Below are positions 18,701 to 26,181 of a stretch of 64,000 nucleotides of DNA, one piece after another (position 1 is the stretch's first letter; each line of letters begins with the position of its first letter). Under the pieces are notes generated by a model that saw nothing but the letters and a program-made list of their open reading frames with translations, was not told where the DNA came from and made no database searches. The stretch is from Domibacillus sp. PGB-M46 (GTDB taxonomy: Bacteria; Bacillota; Bacilli; Bacillales; Domibacillaceae): NCBI RefSeq assembly GCF_022668875.1, contig NZ_JAKGCR010000006.1, positions 186,001 to 250,000 on the forward strand, read 5' to 3'. The position numbers and the translations under genes are program-made.

Positions 18701-19970
18701 TCCAGTAGAGTTGGAAGATAAGGTAACAAATATGGAAATTCTTTTAAAAGAGGGTAATAGGTTATACGATGAAACGATAAAATTATTCGGTAATTTAAAA
18801 CAAAAATTATCGGAAACAAAACGCAAAACAGATGATTTACGTGGTGTATTTGAGATTTTGGATATTACAAAAACTATTCAAAATGCAGTTGGCAGCTCAG
18901 ACAAATATATTTATAATGATGCACAATTAATTGAAGCGCGTAGAATTGAAGATGCAGCTCATAAATATTTTGAAGAAACGTTCCCTACATTTTTAAGCAC
19001 ATTAAAATGTCAATCTAGGAGCCAAGCCACTTCTTTTGAAAGATGGTGTAGAAAGCAAATTGATTGGATGAATCGTTATGAATATAAAGCGGAAGCTAAA
19101 GCGCTAATAACTAAAGTTGAAGAAATTTTAGATAATCTAGATCCGATTCAAGATAAAGTAAATGAATATGTAACAAAATCTACACCTAAACCGGCTCTTG
19201 GTTATTCGCAGCTTATTCAGATCAAGGAAAATGGCGAGAAACTACTACCTTTCATTGGAAGCAGTAAGCTGAATGAAAAAGATAGAATAGCTAGTGAAAA
19301 GCAAGTAAACCAAGTTTTAGAACAAGCTAAAGCAGCTTTAAAAGTCTTAACAGATGAAGTAATGGAAATTTACGATGCGATTTATGATATTCAGACGCTA
19401 ACAGATTGTCAAAATTTCTTTATGAAAGTGAAATTAATTTTAGCGAAGGATATTAAAGAAAATGACCGTGAAGGTATCGAAGAAGCAGCTAACCATCTTC
19501 AAAATTTCCTAAATGATACGCAGGCTCTACAAAACATAAAGGATCAACGTTATTTACTTTTAGAAGAATTCAATAGTTTACAACAAAAGTGGTCAGAAAT
19601 TGAATCGGAAATCGATTTTGCTCTTGTGCTTGAAAACTATCAAAACACCTTAATTAAACGGTTAGACGATCAAATGTTTAAATGGTTCGAAAAATATGTT
19701 GATATAACAGATGACATTAATTCATGGGAAGTTAAGAACTGTACAACTTGGCTCACAGAAACCCAGGTGCTTCCGGGTTACCTAACCGAAACGGCCATTG
19801 AAAAAATTAGACTAACAGAAGCAAGTATCCAGAAACGATTAAGTGAACTAAGTATTGATGCCGTAATAGGCCTATTTAACAATTTGACTACTGAACAGAA
19901 AATAAAGGCTTTTGAAGAAATGAAAGAATATTTACTTGAAAACGAAATTATTTCTTTAGGAAAAGATTAA
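15708..19970 (+). CDS. Large P-loop ATPase, paralog of SspC (1420 aa)
   Basis: Walker A APYGTGKSH lies near residue 91 and Walker B VVLFFDEFGRYIEF near 275. The loop and the DEFGR signature match those of the ATPase at 21083-24430 (GPYGAGKSM, DEFGR), as does a following HPLASW segment (HPLTIR in the paralog). The C-terminal half is long and helical, with probable coiled coil in the last 400 residues. It resembles the BrxC/PglY-SspC group of defence ATPases, though no PglZ or methylase accompanies it. It starts 54 bases after the previous gene with a weak ribosome site (GTGAG...), and ends before a 190-base gap containing a terminator. Confidence 0.8.
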   Translation: MYRFQDIIRFKKELYFNGAVQVDWFYNEERQYDVASSFVFHGPEYFGVAKNEIAFKSHRLLDTASFTNVLVDKVYGESPLSNFFLTIAPYGTGKSHLSVALASFLSGNLKAQQAVLRNLKSVDANIEQQVSKHDLKPNLVLVLNGMRDFNLNYEILNATQKTLTAHNIDAEFLKELTKSYDIARVFVENTFNNYQELYKTHSDMLSNTGAKANLKQYLIDNILNDADVFEVINKVYKEINGTYIRWDEGVSAGDVLEKIADKLCGEREPFNKVVLFFDEFGRYIEFSSNNPTKASDAALQQIYEAVQNADDKIVFLGFIQSDLKSYLTRVDRTANINRYVGRYESSEKIHLSSNLETIFANLVERKNVKAFKDVVTSKIEKNDSEWQQFHQKFMKWAPEADNSSVWSNYEHFKKVILEGIYPLHPLASWILSNLSSWLQQRSSLTFLETQINDLADQQVNEFGDLLLVPATRIIRTEFFNELLAAEQEGRKQSEYCILYNQILTKYGDKLDERSKETLAAILISRIGRFKTHSRHESVELVAYAAGLSGKEVETAISQLEDQFGVLSYDEVANVFDFVADAIGVNDFKLLLRKKKRNLEIDMSVIFDMGLGGELQLGDIEPAFGKRHFIKTREWKFTQTILHVNDLTLRKLAKIKTDHLEALEPDKAKGQIIWLYVPSDYDPEKFKVTQQLLKKEKFDDLPIAFFILDDKEGRFHEAIADHRVSQNFTQQEIDKYRRFITDYQEKAHSVLLDVYRDLASKRLLITSTTIEKVPSRLIMFTNELFEQLYTRVIPFSYTEFANVNLGKAKKGLSRISRIVLSNVIYQTLHSESADIKGRIESILYQKSVESWAVLNEEYNLIAPKNPKVQSIFSEWDRLLEENGEFEIQTLFDKYQKVPYGINDYALSLLVAVYLASRREETKTQLDNQRIRLEEWSIKVYTDKNINLKAMFATKVVQVKPEESANKFLNLYKKVVQNSDVNIAKDLYNQFHDLKLEEDIPVELEDKVTNMEILLKEGNRLYDETIKLFGNLKQKLSETKRKTDDLRGVFEILDITKTIQNAVGSSDKYIYNDAQLIEARRIEDAAHKYFEETFPTFLSTLKCQSRSQATSFERWCRKQIDWMNRYEYKAEAKALITKVEEILDNLDPIQDKVNEYVTKSTPKPALGYSQLIQIKENGEKLLPFIGSSKLNEKDRIASEKQVNQVLEQAKAALKVLTDEVMEIYDAIYDIQTLTDCQNFFMKVKLILAKDIKENDREGIEEAANHLQNFLNDTQALQNIKDQRYLLLEEFNSLQQKWSEIESEIDFALVLENYQNTLIKRLDDQMFKWFEKYVDITDDINSWEVKNCTTWLTETQVLPGYLTETAIEKIRLTEASIQKRLSELSIDAVIGLFNNLTTEQKIKAFEEMKEYLLENEIISLGKD

Positions 19971-20078
19971 TTTTTAGTAAGGAATTTCAGTTTTAAACTA
20001 TTTGATCTATTATTGTAAAGGTAATAGATTAGTGCTCCATTCGAAGTCCCTTTTTTATCAAATTGGATCGCAGAATTA

Positions 20079-20099
20079 CAAATTAAAATTTTTAATTTG
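20079..20099. repeat. AT-rich perfect inverted repeat
   Basis: Arms CAAATTAAAA and TTTTAATTTG around a single T. It lies between the two ATPase-containing blocks and could be an operator or part of the transcription end. Confidence 0.6.
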
Positions 20100-20140
20100 A
20101 TCGTCTAAATCATTTACAAAGAATCAAAAAACTAAGCAAT

Positions 20141-20184
20141 AAGCTACACACATAGAAATATGCGTGTAGCTTCAATTATTTTTT
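20141..20184 (+). terminator. Terminator-like hairpin upstream of sspB
   Basis: Arms AAGCTACAC (20141-20149) and GTGTAGCTT (20164-20172), then a T-rich tail. It probably ends the five-gene upstream operon. The first ATG of the sspB frame (20160) lies in its loop, which argues against that codon as the start. Confidence 0.75.
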
Positions 20185-20186
20185 CT

Positions 20187-20198
20187 GGACACGTGTCC
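20187..20198. promoter_or_regulatory. 12-bp perfect palindrome, possible operator before sspB
   Basis: GGACACGTGTCC lies between the terminator tail and the sspB ribosome site (GAAAGG, 20205-20210). Its position in the leader suits a repressor site, but no cognate regulator is identified. Confidence 0.35.
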
Positions 20199-20219
20199 TA
20201 TCTAGAAAGGCTGAAGATT

Positions 20220-21086
20220 ATGGGATTTGCACAACATCAAAGTTTTTATTTACGTCCGCAATGGCTGAATAAGGGGATGGACGAAATTCAAAAGGATTCT
20301 CGCTTTTTTTATCAAGAGGATCATTTTGAGCGACTAGGCATTGGTAAAAACATGGCCAAGTCTGTCCGCTATTGGATGAATGCCACAAAAGTAATGAAAG
20401 ATGTAAAGACAACAACTACAGAACAGCATTTAACTCATTTTGGATCATTGGTTCATACCTATGACCCCTATTTGCAAAAAACATTTACTGTAGGATTGCT
20501 TCACTACTTCTTAACAACGGACGAATCTATTGCAACGACTTGGTATTGGTTTTTTAATATATTCAAGGAAGACGTTTTTGACCGCCAAACGGTCATGCTG
20601 GCGTTAGAAAAATGGGTAGGTGAAACACAAGAAAAAGCTGTTTCAACCAACTCTTTAAAAAGAGATATTGATTGTTTATTTTTAACATATCTAAATAAAA
20701 ATTTTGAAAATGCTACTCCTGAAGATGTAATAAGAAGTCCTTTTGAGGAATTAGGACTGCTCATGCAGACGATTCGAACCAGTTACACGAAAATGCCACT
20801 GGTTGACGCTACGCATTATGATCTTCTGTATGCAGCACTTTTAATTTACGCACAAAAGCATCATACAAACGAGTTGAGCATTAGTGATTTAGTAAATGAG
20901 CCTGAGCTATGGGGGAAAATTTTTAATTTAAACCGTAGTACAATTGTTGAAGCCATAGAAGAAATGCAAAAAAGATATCCAATTGTCTTTACTCGGACAA
21001 ATCGACTGGATATTGTTCGACTGAAAAATGTTATAGAACCTCTTGATTTCATTGAGCAGTATTATAAAAAGGAGGCGGCAAAATGA
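20220..21086 (+). CDS. sspB: DUF4007 protein, SspB-like DNA phosphorothioation nickase
   Basis: 288 residues. It has the DUF4007 signature: F-x-x-H-x-S-F-x-L-R-x-x-W-L-x-K-G near the N terminus (QHQSFYLRPQWLNKG) and GIGKNMAKSVRYWMNA around residue 40-55. SspB of SspABCD systems belongs to this family and nicks DNA so that a sulfur can be placed in one strand. ATG 20220 is chosen over the upstream in-frame ATG 20160 because GAAAGG sits 9 bases before it, homologs begin just ahead of the HxSF motif, and 20160 lies in a hairpin loop. The stop overlaps the start of the ATPase gene (ATGA), so the two are coupled. Confidence 0.78.
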   Translation: MGFAQHQSFYLRPQWLNKGMDEIQKDSRFFYQEDHFERLGIGKNMAKSVRYWMNATKVMKDVKTTTTEQHLTHFGSLVHTYDPYLQKTFTVGLLHYFLTTDESIATTWYWFFNIFKEDVFDRQTVMLALEKWVGETQEKAVSTNSLKRDIDCLFLTYLNKNFENATPEDVIRSPFEELGLLMQTIRTSYTKMPLVDATHYDLLYAALLIYAQKHHTNELSISDLVNEPELWGKIFNLNRSTIVEAIEEMQKRYPIVFTRTNRLDIVRLKNVIEPLDFIEQYYKKEAAK

Positions 21087-24000
21087 AGAAATTTCAGCCA
21101 AGTATTAACATCGTTTACGATATAGGCCGCCCAGAACTTTTTGATCAGTTTGTACCGAATATGAATCAAATCGATATCTTAACGGAGATTCTACAAGGGA
21201 TCATTGAACAAAAGCAGCAAGCTCACCTAATGATTGGACCGTATGGAGCTGGAAAATCAATGGTTGGGGCTCTGGCAGCTTCTTTAGTCTCTGCACGAAA
21301 GAATAGCAAGGACGTTAAAAATTTTCTGCAAAACGTAAAAATGGTTAATCCGGAGTCTTTTGAATTGCTTGATGAGGCGTTGTTGCAAAAGGAAGTTAAA
21401 TGGGTACCAGTTGCGATTACAGGTAAGTATGGTGACTTTGATCAAATAATTTTAGACTCCATTGTCAATGAATTGAGGAAGCAGGATATTTTTGTGTCCT
21501 TAAAGGGAGACAGTGACCAGATTTTAAAAACGGTGGCTTTGTGGAAACGTGAATACCCAAACACATATAAAAAACTTGAAGATTATGCTCGAAGAATTCA
21601 TATAGAGCTGTCTGAAATGCTTTCTTATATTGAATCAGGTGATGAAGAATATATTCTTGAGTTTAAAAAAATGTATCCTCATTTAACGTCAGGTGCTGTT
21701 TTTTCGAGTGCTTCAACTATTTCTTTTACAGAACAAATGAATCATATTCTTAAGCAGCTTAACGGGAAAAAAATTGGTTTGTTTATTGTATATGATGAGT
21801 TTGGACGCTTTTTGCAGACAGTTCATCAGTCCGCTATTTATCAAACAATGCAAAGCTTGCAGGACTTGGCGGAAATGGGCAACAGATCATCAAATTTAGG
21901 TCTTTTATTTATTACACACACGGGTCTTCGGCAATATGCTGCTTCTAATAATAATCTTTCTAGATCTGAGTTAGAACGGGTTGAAAAACGCTTTGCGAAC
22001 CATCGTCTAGAAAGTGACCCTTCTCTGTTTTACCGTTCTGCTTTTAAAGTGCTAGAGGCAACACGTGAAGGAGAAGGTGGAAGTCTCTTTCTATTAAAAG
22101 ATATTGATTATTTACGAAATGAAATTATTAAATTTAACTTGTTCCCAGGTATGAAGCCATCTGAAATTGACGGTGCTATTTTAGAAGGCTGTCAGCCGAT
22201 TCATCCTTTAACAATACGGATGCTGCCAGCTCTATCAAATATTCTTGGTCAAAATGACCGGACGCTCTACACCTTTTTAGCAGAAGCCGAGCAAAACTTA
22301 GAGGTTGCATCTTGGTATTATGCAGATCGTTTATTCGATTATTTTTATCCAGATGAATCAACGTTTTATTTAATTGAAGATCTTAAATTTTATCGCTTAG
22401 CCATGAGCTACCGACTAACGGAAGAATCTAAACGGATCGTTAAAATGATCACTTTAATGAATATTGCAAATCGCCCTTTCTCTATCACAAAACCATTTTT
22501 GCAATTTGCGCTTGGGATGAAAGCGGAAAGAGTAGATTATGCGATTAATGAACTTACAAATGCGAGATTAATTCGTTTTAATCGATTTGCAGATTCTTAT
22601 GAATTGTACAGCGGCTCGATTGTAGAGTTTGAAGAGCTGTATCAAGAATTCAGCCAGTCTGTTATTTTAAACGACGAGAAACGAATCATGGCAATTGATC
22701 AATTGTTCTTAAACAAGTACTATTTGCCTCATGCCTATAACAGTAAAAAAAGCATGACTCGCTTTATTGAAGCGAAGTTCAGTTGGCATGATCAGGTATC
22801 AAGCATTCAGTCAACTGGCGATGGGCTAATTGTTTACATTCTTTATCGTAATAGTGAAGAGTATCAAGATTTAATTAAAATAGTAAAGGAAGATAAAAAA
22901 GAAAACATTCTTTTTTGTATTCCATCCCTAAATGTTGAACTTCTTCAAGAGAAAATAGATCAATATCTTTTATTAAATATGATTTTATCTGATCGCGAAA
23001 AATTAAAAGAAGATGAAAATTTAAAATCAGAAATTGAGATTCGAATCGAAAATGTAAAATACGATATTGAACAAATTTTAAAACCAATTCAACAATTTGA
23101 TCCAGACACGTTGAGATGGATTTTTCAAGGCGAAGAACGGATGCCGTTTGAGTCAAAAGAAGAGTTAGAAGCTTTTTTAAGTGACTGGATGAACGATCGT
23201 TTTGAACATACATTGGAAGTGAGAAATGAAGGATTCAATAAGCGTACTGTGACAACTATGCAGAAAAAGGCAGCTATAAGCATACTAAGTATGCTGTTAA
23301 AGCCGGATTTTAATGGTGAAATGAATATTTCAGGGTATGGACCTGATTATTTAATTTATGCAACATTACTAAAAAATCAAGATTATCAAGTAGATGAGCT
23401 AGATCGGTTGAGAAATCCCGAGATGAGACGGATGCGGGAAGATTTAATGAAACAGGTGCGGGCTCATCCAAGAGGAAAGATTTCCGATCTATATAAAATC
23501 CTTTTAGAAGATCCGTATGGCATGAGAGAGCCATTAATCCCGATTTTAACTATTGCCTTGTTAAAAGACGTCTGGGGCCAGATGGCCTTTTATGCAAATG
23601 ATTTTTATGTAAGTGAAATGAACGCAGAGCTTCTTTATCAAATTTTAGAACAACAAGTTGATTTTTATGAGTACGAAATGTATCAGTTGTCCGAAAGTAC
23701 AATAAACGCTTTAAAAGTTGTAAATGATGTATTTTTTGATCAGCAAAAGACGGTGCAGCCAGTAATCTTATTTGGGGCTTTAACGGATTGGCTCAGAAAG
23801 TTACCTCGATATACACAAATTACTGAAGAGCAAAGGCAGGATGTTCTTGCTTTTAAAGCATCTATACGACACAGTGAAACCGACCCTCTTGAGGCTGCTT
23901 ATCGAATTGAGAAATTACTCAATGATAAGAATGATGCGGAGGGATGGCTGCATCAGCTGAAAAATGAACTAGAACAACATCTAACCAATAAAAGAGATCA

Positions 24001-24430
24001 ACTTGAAAATGAAGTCAGTAGCATACTGGGTGCCGAAGATTGGGCAGATTGGATTAATGAAAATCAAACATTAATTCAACAGCAGCCTGTTCTTTCAAAC
24101 ATGACTAAAAAAATTCAAGATGGTGAAGATTGGCTTCCTTACTTAATTGAAAAAACAGTAGGAGCTCATTTGAAAGATTGGTCAGATATTACGTATGATT
24201 CTTTTCTATCGTCTGTTAAACAGTTAGCAGCTTCGCAAGAAGATTCAGATGTTATTAAGATTATGACGAACGATCAAACAGTAATGAAATTGCAAGAAGT
24301 AGAGCTTTCAGTTAAAGGGAAAACAGTTTATAGCAACGTGAGCCGAATTGTGCAAGCGGGTGGACGGACAATGTCGAAAGAAGAAGTGAAATACATTATG
24401 TATAAGATATTGACCGAGCTTGATCAATAA
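21083..24430 (+). CDS. sspC: SspC-like large P-loop ATPase (1115 aa)
   Basis: Walker A GPYGAGKSM lies near residues 52-60 and Walker B IVYDEFGRFL near 235-245. HPLTIRMLPALS around residue 375 follows, as in BrxC-like ATPases; the rest is helical and unassigned. In SspABCD systems an ATPase gene follows sspB and powers the modification; order, size and coupling fit. GGAGG at 21071-21075 gives a 7-base spacer to ATG 21083. It shares its Walker motifs and DEFGR signature with the 1420-aa ATPase upstream and is probably its paralog. A strong bidirectional terminator separates it from the convergent sspD. Confidence 0.78.
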   Translation: MKKFQPSINIVYDIGRPELFDQFVPNMNQIDILTEILQGIIEQKQQAHLMIGPYGAGKSMVGALAASLVSARKNSKDVKNFLQNVKMVNPESFELLDEALLQKEVKWVPVAITGKYGDFDQIILDSIVNELRKQDIFVSLKGDSDQILKTVALWKREYPNTYKKLEDYARRIHIELSEMLSYIESGDEEYILEFKKMYPHLTSGAVFSSASTISFTEQMNHILKQLNGKKIGLFIVYDEFGRFLQTVHQSAIYQTMQSLQDLAEMGNRSSNLGLLFITHTGLRQYAASNNNLSRSELERVEKRFANHRLESDPSLFYRSAFKVLEATREGEGGSLFLLKDIDYLRNEIIKFNLFPGMKPSEIDGAILEGCQPIHPLTIRMLPALSNILGQNDRTLYTFLAEAEQNLEVASWYYADRLFDYFYPDESTFYLIEDLKFYRLAMSYRLTEESKRIVKMITLMNIANRPFSITKPFLQFALGMKAERVDYAINELTNARLIRFNRFADSYELYSGSIVEFEELYQEFSQSVILNDEKRIMAIDQLFLNKYYLPHAYNSKKSMTRFIEAKFSWHDQVSSIQSTGDGLIVYILYRNSEEYQDLIKIVKEDKKENILFCIPSLNVELLQEKIDQYLLLNMILSDREKLKEDENLKSEIEIRIENVKYDIEQILKPIQQFDPDTLRWIFQGEERMPFESKEELEAFLSDWMNDRFEHTLEVRNEGFNKRTVTTMQKKAAISILSMLLKPDFNGEMNISGYGPDYLIYATLLKNQDYQVDELDRLRNPEMRRMREDLMKQVRAHPRGKISDLYKILLEDPYGMREPLIPILTIALLKDVWGQMAFYANDFYVSEMNAELLYQILEQQVDFYEYEMYQLSESTINALKVVNDVFFDQQKTVQPVILFGALTDWLRKLPRYTQITEEQRQDVLAFKASIRHSETDPLEAAYRIEKLLNDKNDAEGWLHQLKNELEQHLTNKRDQLENEVSSILGAEDWADWINENQTLIQQQPVLSNMTKKIQDGEDWLPYLIEKTVGAHLKDWSDITYDSFLSSVKQLAASQEDSDVIKIMTNDQTVMKLQEVELSVKGKTVYSNVSRIVQAGGRTMSKEEVKYIMYKILTELDQ

Positions 24431-24468
24431 AAAAACGCTCATCCGATTGCCGGATGAGCGTTTTTTTT
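24431..24468. terminator. Bidirectional terminator between convergent sspC and sspD
   Basis: A 15-bp perfect stem, core ACGCTCATCCG / CGGATGAGCGT, with A and T runs on the two sides. It serves both genes, and the sspD stop codon overlaps its T run. Confidence 0.93.
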
Positions 24469-25345
24469 AGGAATAAGAGCAAACACATGGAATTGTGTCG
24501 TCTCTTTCACTTAAATATTTTTCGATGCCATCGCGATCCATCAATTCGCGGTATTCTTTTAACGTAAAAGATTGGCTATTGCGCTTTAGGATAGAAACGT
24601 TTTTATCAAATTTCTCGCGGAACCGTTCTTCCATAGCCTCTTGTTCAGCATATTGTTCCGGCCATACTTTATATAACAAGGCGTAATGACCAAGACCACC
24701 ACGAACACAACGACCCGCACAGTTTGCATGTGAAAAGCCAAGACCATACATACGTGGCAAAGCGATTTTCCATTCATCACGGATAATTTCTTTTGTATCA
24801 AGATCCCCTTTAAATGTCTCAATCATTGGAAAACGTGTTTCAATCGGCTCGATTGGATTATGCTCATAAAAGTTTTGTAGATTGATAGCACGGTGCTGCT
24901 CATGAGGACCAATACCAAAGTAAAGGATGGGTTCTAAGCCATGTTCATCCCGCAATTCCTCGAGATAAATAAGCGTTTGACGCACTTTTAATTCTTCAGA
25001 ACATTTTGCCATACGGGAATTACCTAGGAAACGAACATCGTGAAATACTTCCTCTGGTGTTCGGCCATCAATGCGAGTTGTGATTTCCATCCCGATATAT
25101 TCCGCAACTTCTTCCATAAAACGATAATTATCGACGTCTTCCCAAAGTGTATCTGTAAAAAACAGAACACAATTTTCTTTTCCATATTTTTGTACGATAT
25201 GATAAGCAACATACGCTGAAGAAGCGCCGCCACTAAACATTGCTACATGTATTGGCTTACGAACAGTAGTCACAGGGCCAGTTCCTGCTTTCAAAACACC
25301 TAATGCAGAGCGATCAGATGTTTTTTGCGTTTTGACATTATTCAT
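24467..25345 (-). CDS. sspD: PAPS-reductase-like ATP pyrophosphatase, SspD/DndC-like
   Basis: 292 residues. The PP-loop FSGGASSAYVAYH near residue 36 is the ATP-pyrophosphatase motif of PAPS reductases and of DndC/SspD, which activate DNA phosphate for sulfur insertion. Cysteines in KCSEEL, NCAGRCVRGG and the C-terminal PCVCS could hold an iron-sulfur cluster, as in DndC. The frame extends upstream to 25489, but no ribosome site supports that and it would overlap a divergent gene remnant. AAGAGGTG precedes ATG 25345 and TTG 25351; either could be the start. Two TATACT boxes lie upstream (complement of 25391-25406). Orientation opposite to sspBC is unusual for the cassette. Confidence 0.8.
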   Translation of the reverse strand: MNNVKTQKTSDRSALGVLKAGTGPVTTVRKPIHVAMFSGGASSAYVAYHIVQKYGKENCVLFFTDTLWEDVDNYRFMEEVAEYIGMEITTRIDGRTPEEVFHDVRFLGNSRMAKCSEELKVRQTLIYLEELRDEHGLEPILYFGIGPHEQHRAINLQNFYEHNPIEPIETRFPMIETFKGDLDTKEIIRDEWKIALPRMYGLGFSHANCAGRCVRGGLGHYALLYKVWPEQYAEQEAMEERFREKFDKNVSILKRNSQSFTLKEYRELMDRDGIEKYLSERDDTIPCVCSYS

Positions 25346-25476
25346 ATTCAAACTCTTGACACCTCTTTTAAAAATGCTGAACTTATTTACAGTATAGTTA
25401 AGTATAGCATCTTTAGATAGGTAATAAAGAAAATTGCTTGATTTTGTCATTATTAATACAGAAAGTAGGAGCTTAT

Positions 25477-25752
25477 GTGAACGAAACAACTAGTTTAGTC
25501 GCTGAAATCATAGAATCCTTAAAAGAACTCGGTGGAACGGGCACACTTGATGAGATTTACCGCAAAGTAGAGCAGTGAAATCGAGTAGATTTGACAATTT
25601 ATGTGGATTGGCAATCAAGAGTATGGACTACTATTTATGACCATTCCTCGGATACAGAACGTTTCAATGGACAGAAACAAGATTTGTTTCGATTAGCAGG
25701 CCGTAAAGGAAAAGGAATTTGGCAGCTGAATCGTAAAAATAACTATGAATGA
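25477..25752 (+). pseudogene. Winged-helix domain protein interrupted by an in-frame TGA
   Basis: From GTG 25477 (GTAGGAG just upstream) one frame reads IIESLKELGGTGTLDEIYRK, then TGA at 25576-25578, then continues without shift through DWQSRVWTTIYDHSSDTE, then DLFRLAGRKGKGIWQL, to a TGA at 25750-25752. The whole is a roughly 90-residue winged-helix domain of the kind attached to restriction endonucleases and DNA-binding proteins (W..I...hSs....F....dlF...GkG.W.L). Only the one stop breaks it. It is divergent from sspD and followed by a terminator, so it was once a separate gene. Confidence 0.65.
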
Positions 25753-25758
25753 AATCAG

Positions 25759-25783
25759 AGCCGGCGCCGAGCTGGCTTTTTTT
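25759..25783 (+). terminator. Intrinsic terminator after the winged-helix remnant
   Basis: 7-bp stem AGCCGGC/GCTGGCT (one G-T pair) with loop GCCGA, followed by seven T residues. Confidence 0.75.
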
Positions 25784-26151
25784 GTTGGAGAATCGTTTAA
25801 GGGCACGATACAGCTAGATAAATTTAATCTACATGGTTTATAAAATGGGAAAATAAGTATTTAAATTATGGAAATGGGATATTATATCCATAAAGTAAGT
25901 CAGTTCTTTTGACCCCTGCAAAAAATAATATTCACTTTACAGTTCTTTTACAAAACAGGGGACTTAATGGATAAAATCAGAGAAACTCCATCTTTTTCCT
26001 TTCGTCAGCGAGGAGTATAACAAAGGGTGTCGAAGCGGGCAAATTTAAGCTGAAATTTGTCGTTTTTGCCTTTACAATTGGCCCTTTTTGTAGGTATTTA
26101 CACTCATTCATTCACACGCTACGATGGTCATGCCCTTAAGGAGTACCCGGG
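25784..26151. other. Intergenic stretch between defence island and sigma-factor gene
   Basis: About 370 bases with no convincing gene. It includes an 11-base near-palindrome GGATAT/ATATCC around 25877-25889 and a repeated CAGTTCTTTT about 38 bases apart near 25902 and 25940. Base composition changes here from AT-rich (left) to GC-richer (right), so an island boundary may lie in it. Confidence 0.4.
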
Positions 26152-26163
26152 GCTGGCGCCAGC
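26152..26163. promoter_or_regulatory. Perfect palindrome just upstream of the sigma-factor start
   Basis: GCTGGCGCCAGC lies between the AAGGAG sequence at 26138-26143 and the start region of the sigma gene. It can fold as a hairpin or serve as a protein site; its role is unknown. Confidence 0.4.
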
Positions 26164-26181
26164 TTTGGATTGGATGTTTCC

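Noticed and set aside
6301-24430. BREX (including the PAPS-reductase-containing type) or DISARM as the identity of the island
   Set aside because: No PglZ alkaline-phosphatase domain, no adenine methylase and no BrxL/Lon-like gene are visible; the DUF4007-plus-ATPase pairs point to SspBC instead.
25346-25489. N-terminal extension of the SspD-like protein
   Set aside because: No ribosome site, overlaps the divergent winged-helix remnant and the -10-like boxes, and is absent from the family motif layout.
25576-25578. Selenocysteine at the in-frame TGA of the winged-helix gene
   Set aside because: The site lies in a loop of a DNA-binding domain with no redox role and no selenocysteine insertion element was seen; a nonsense mutation is simpler.
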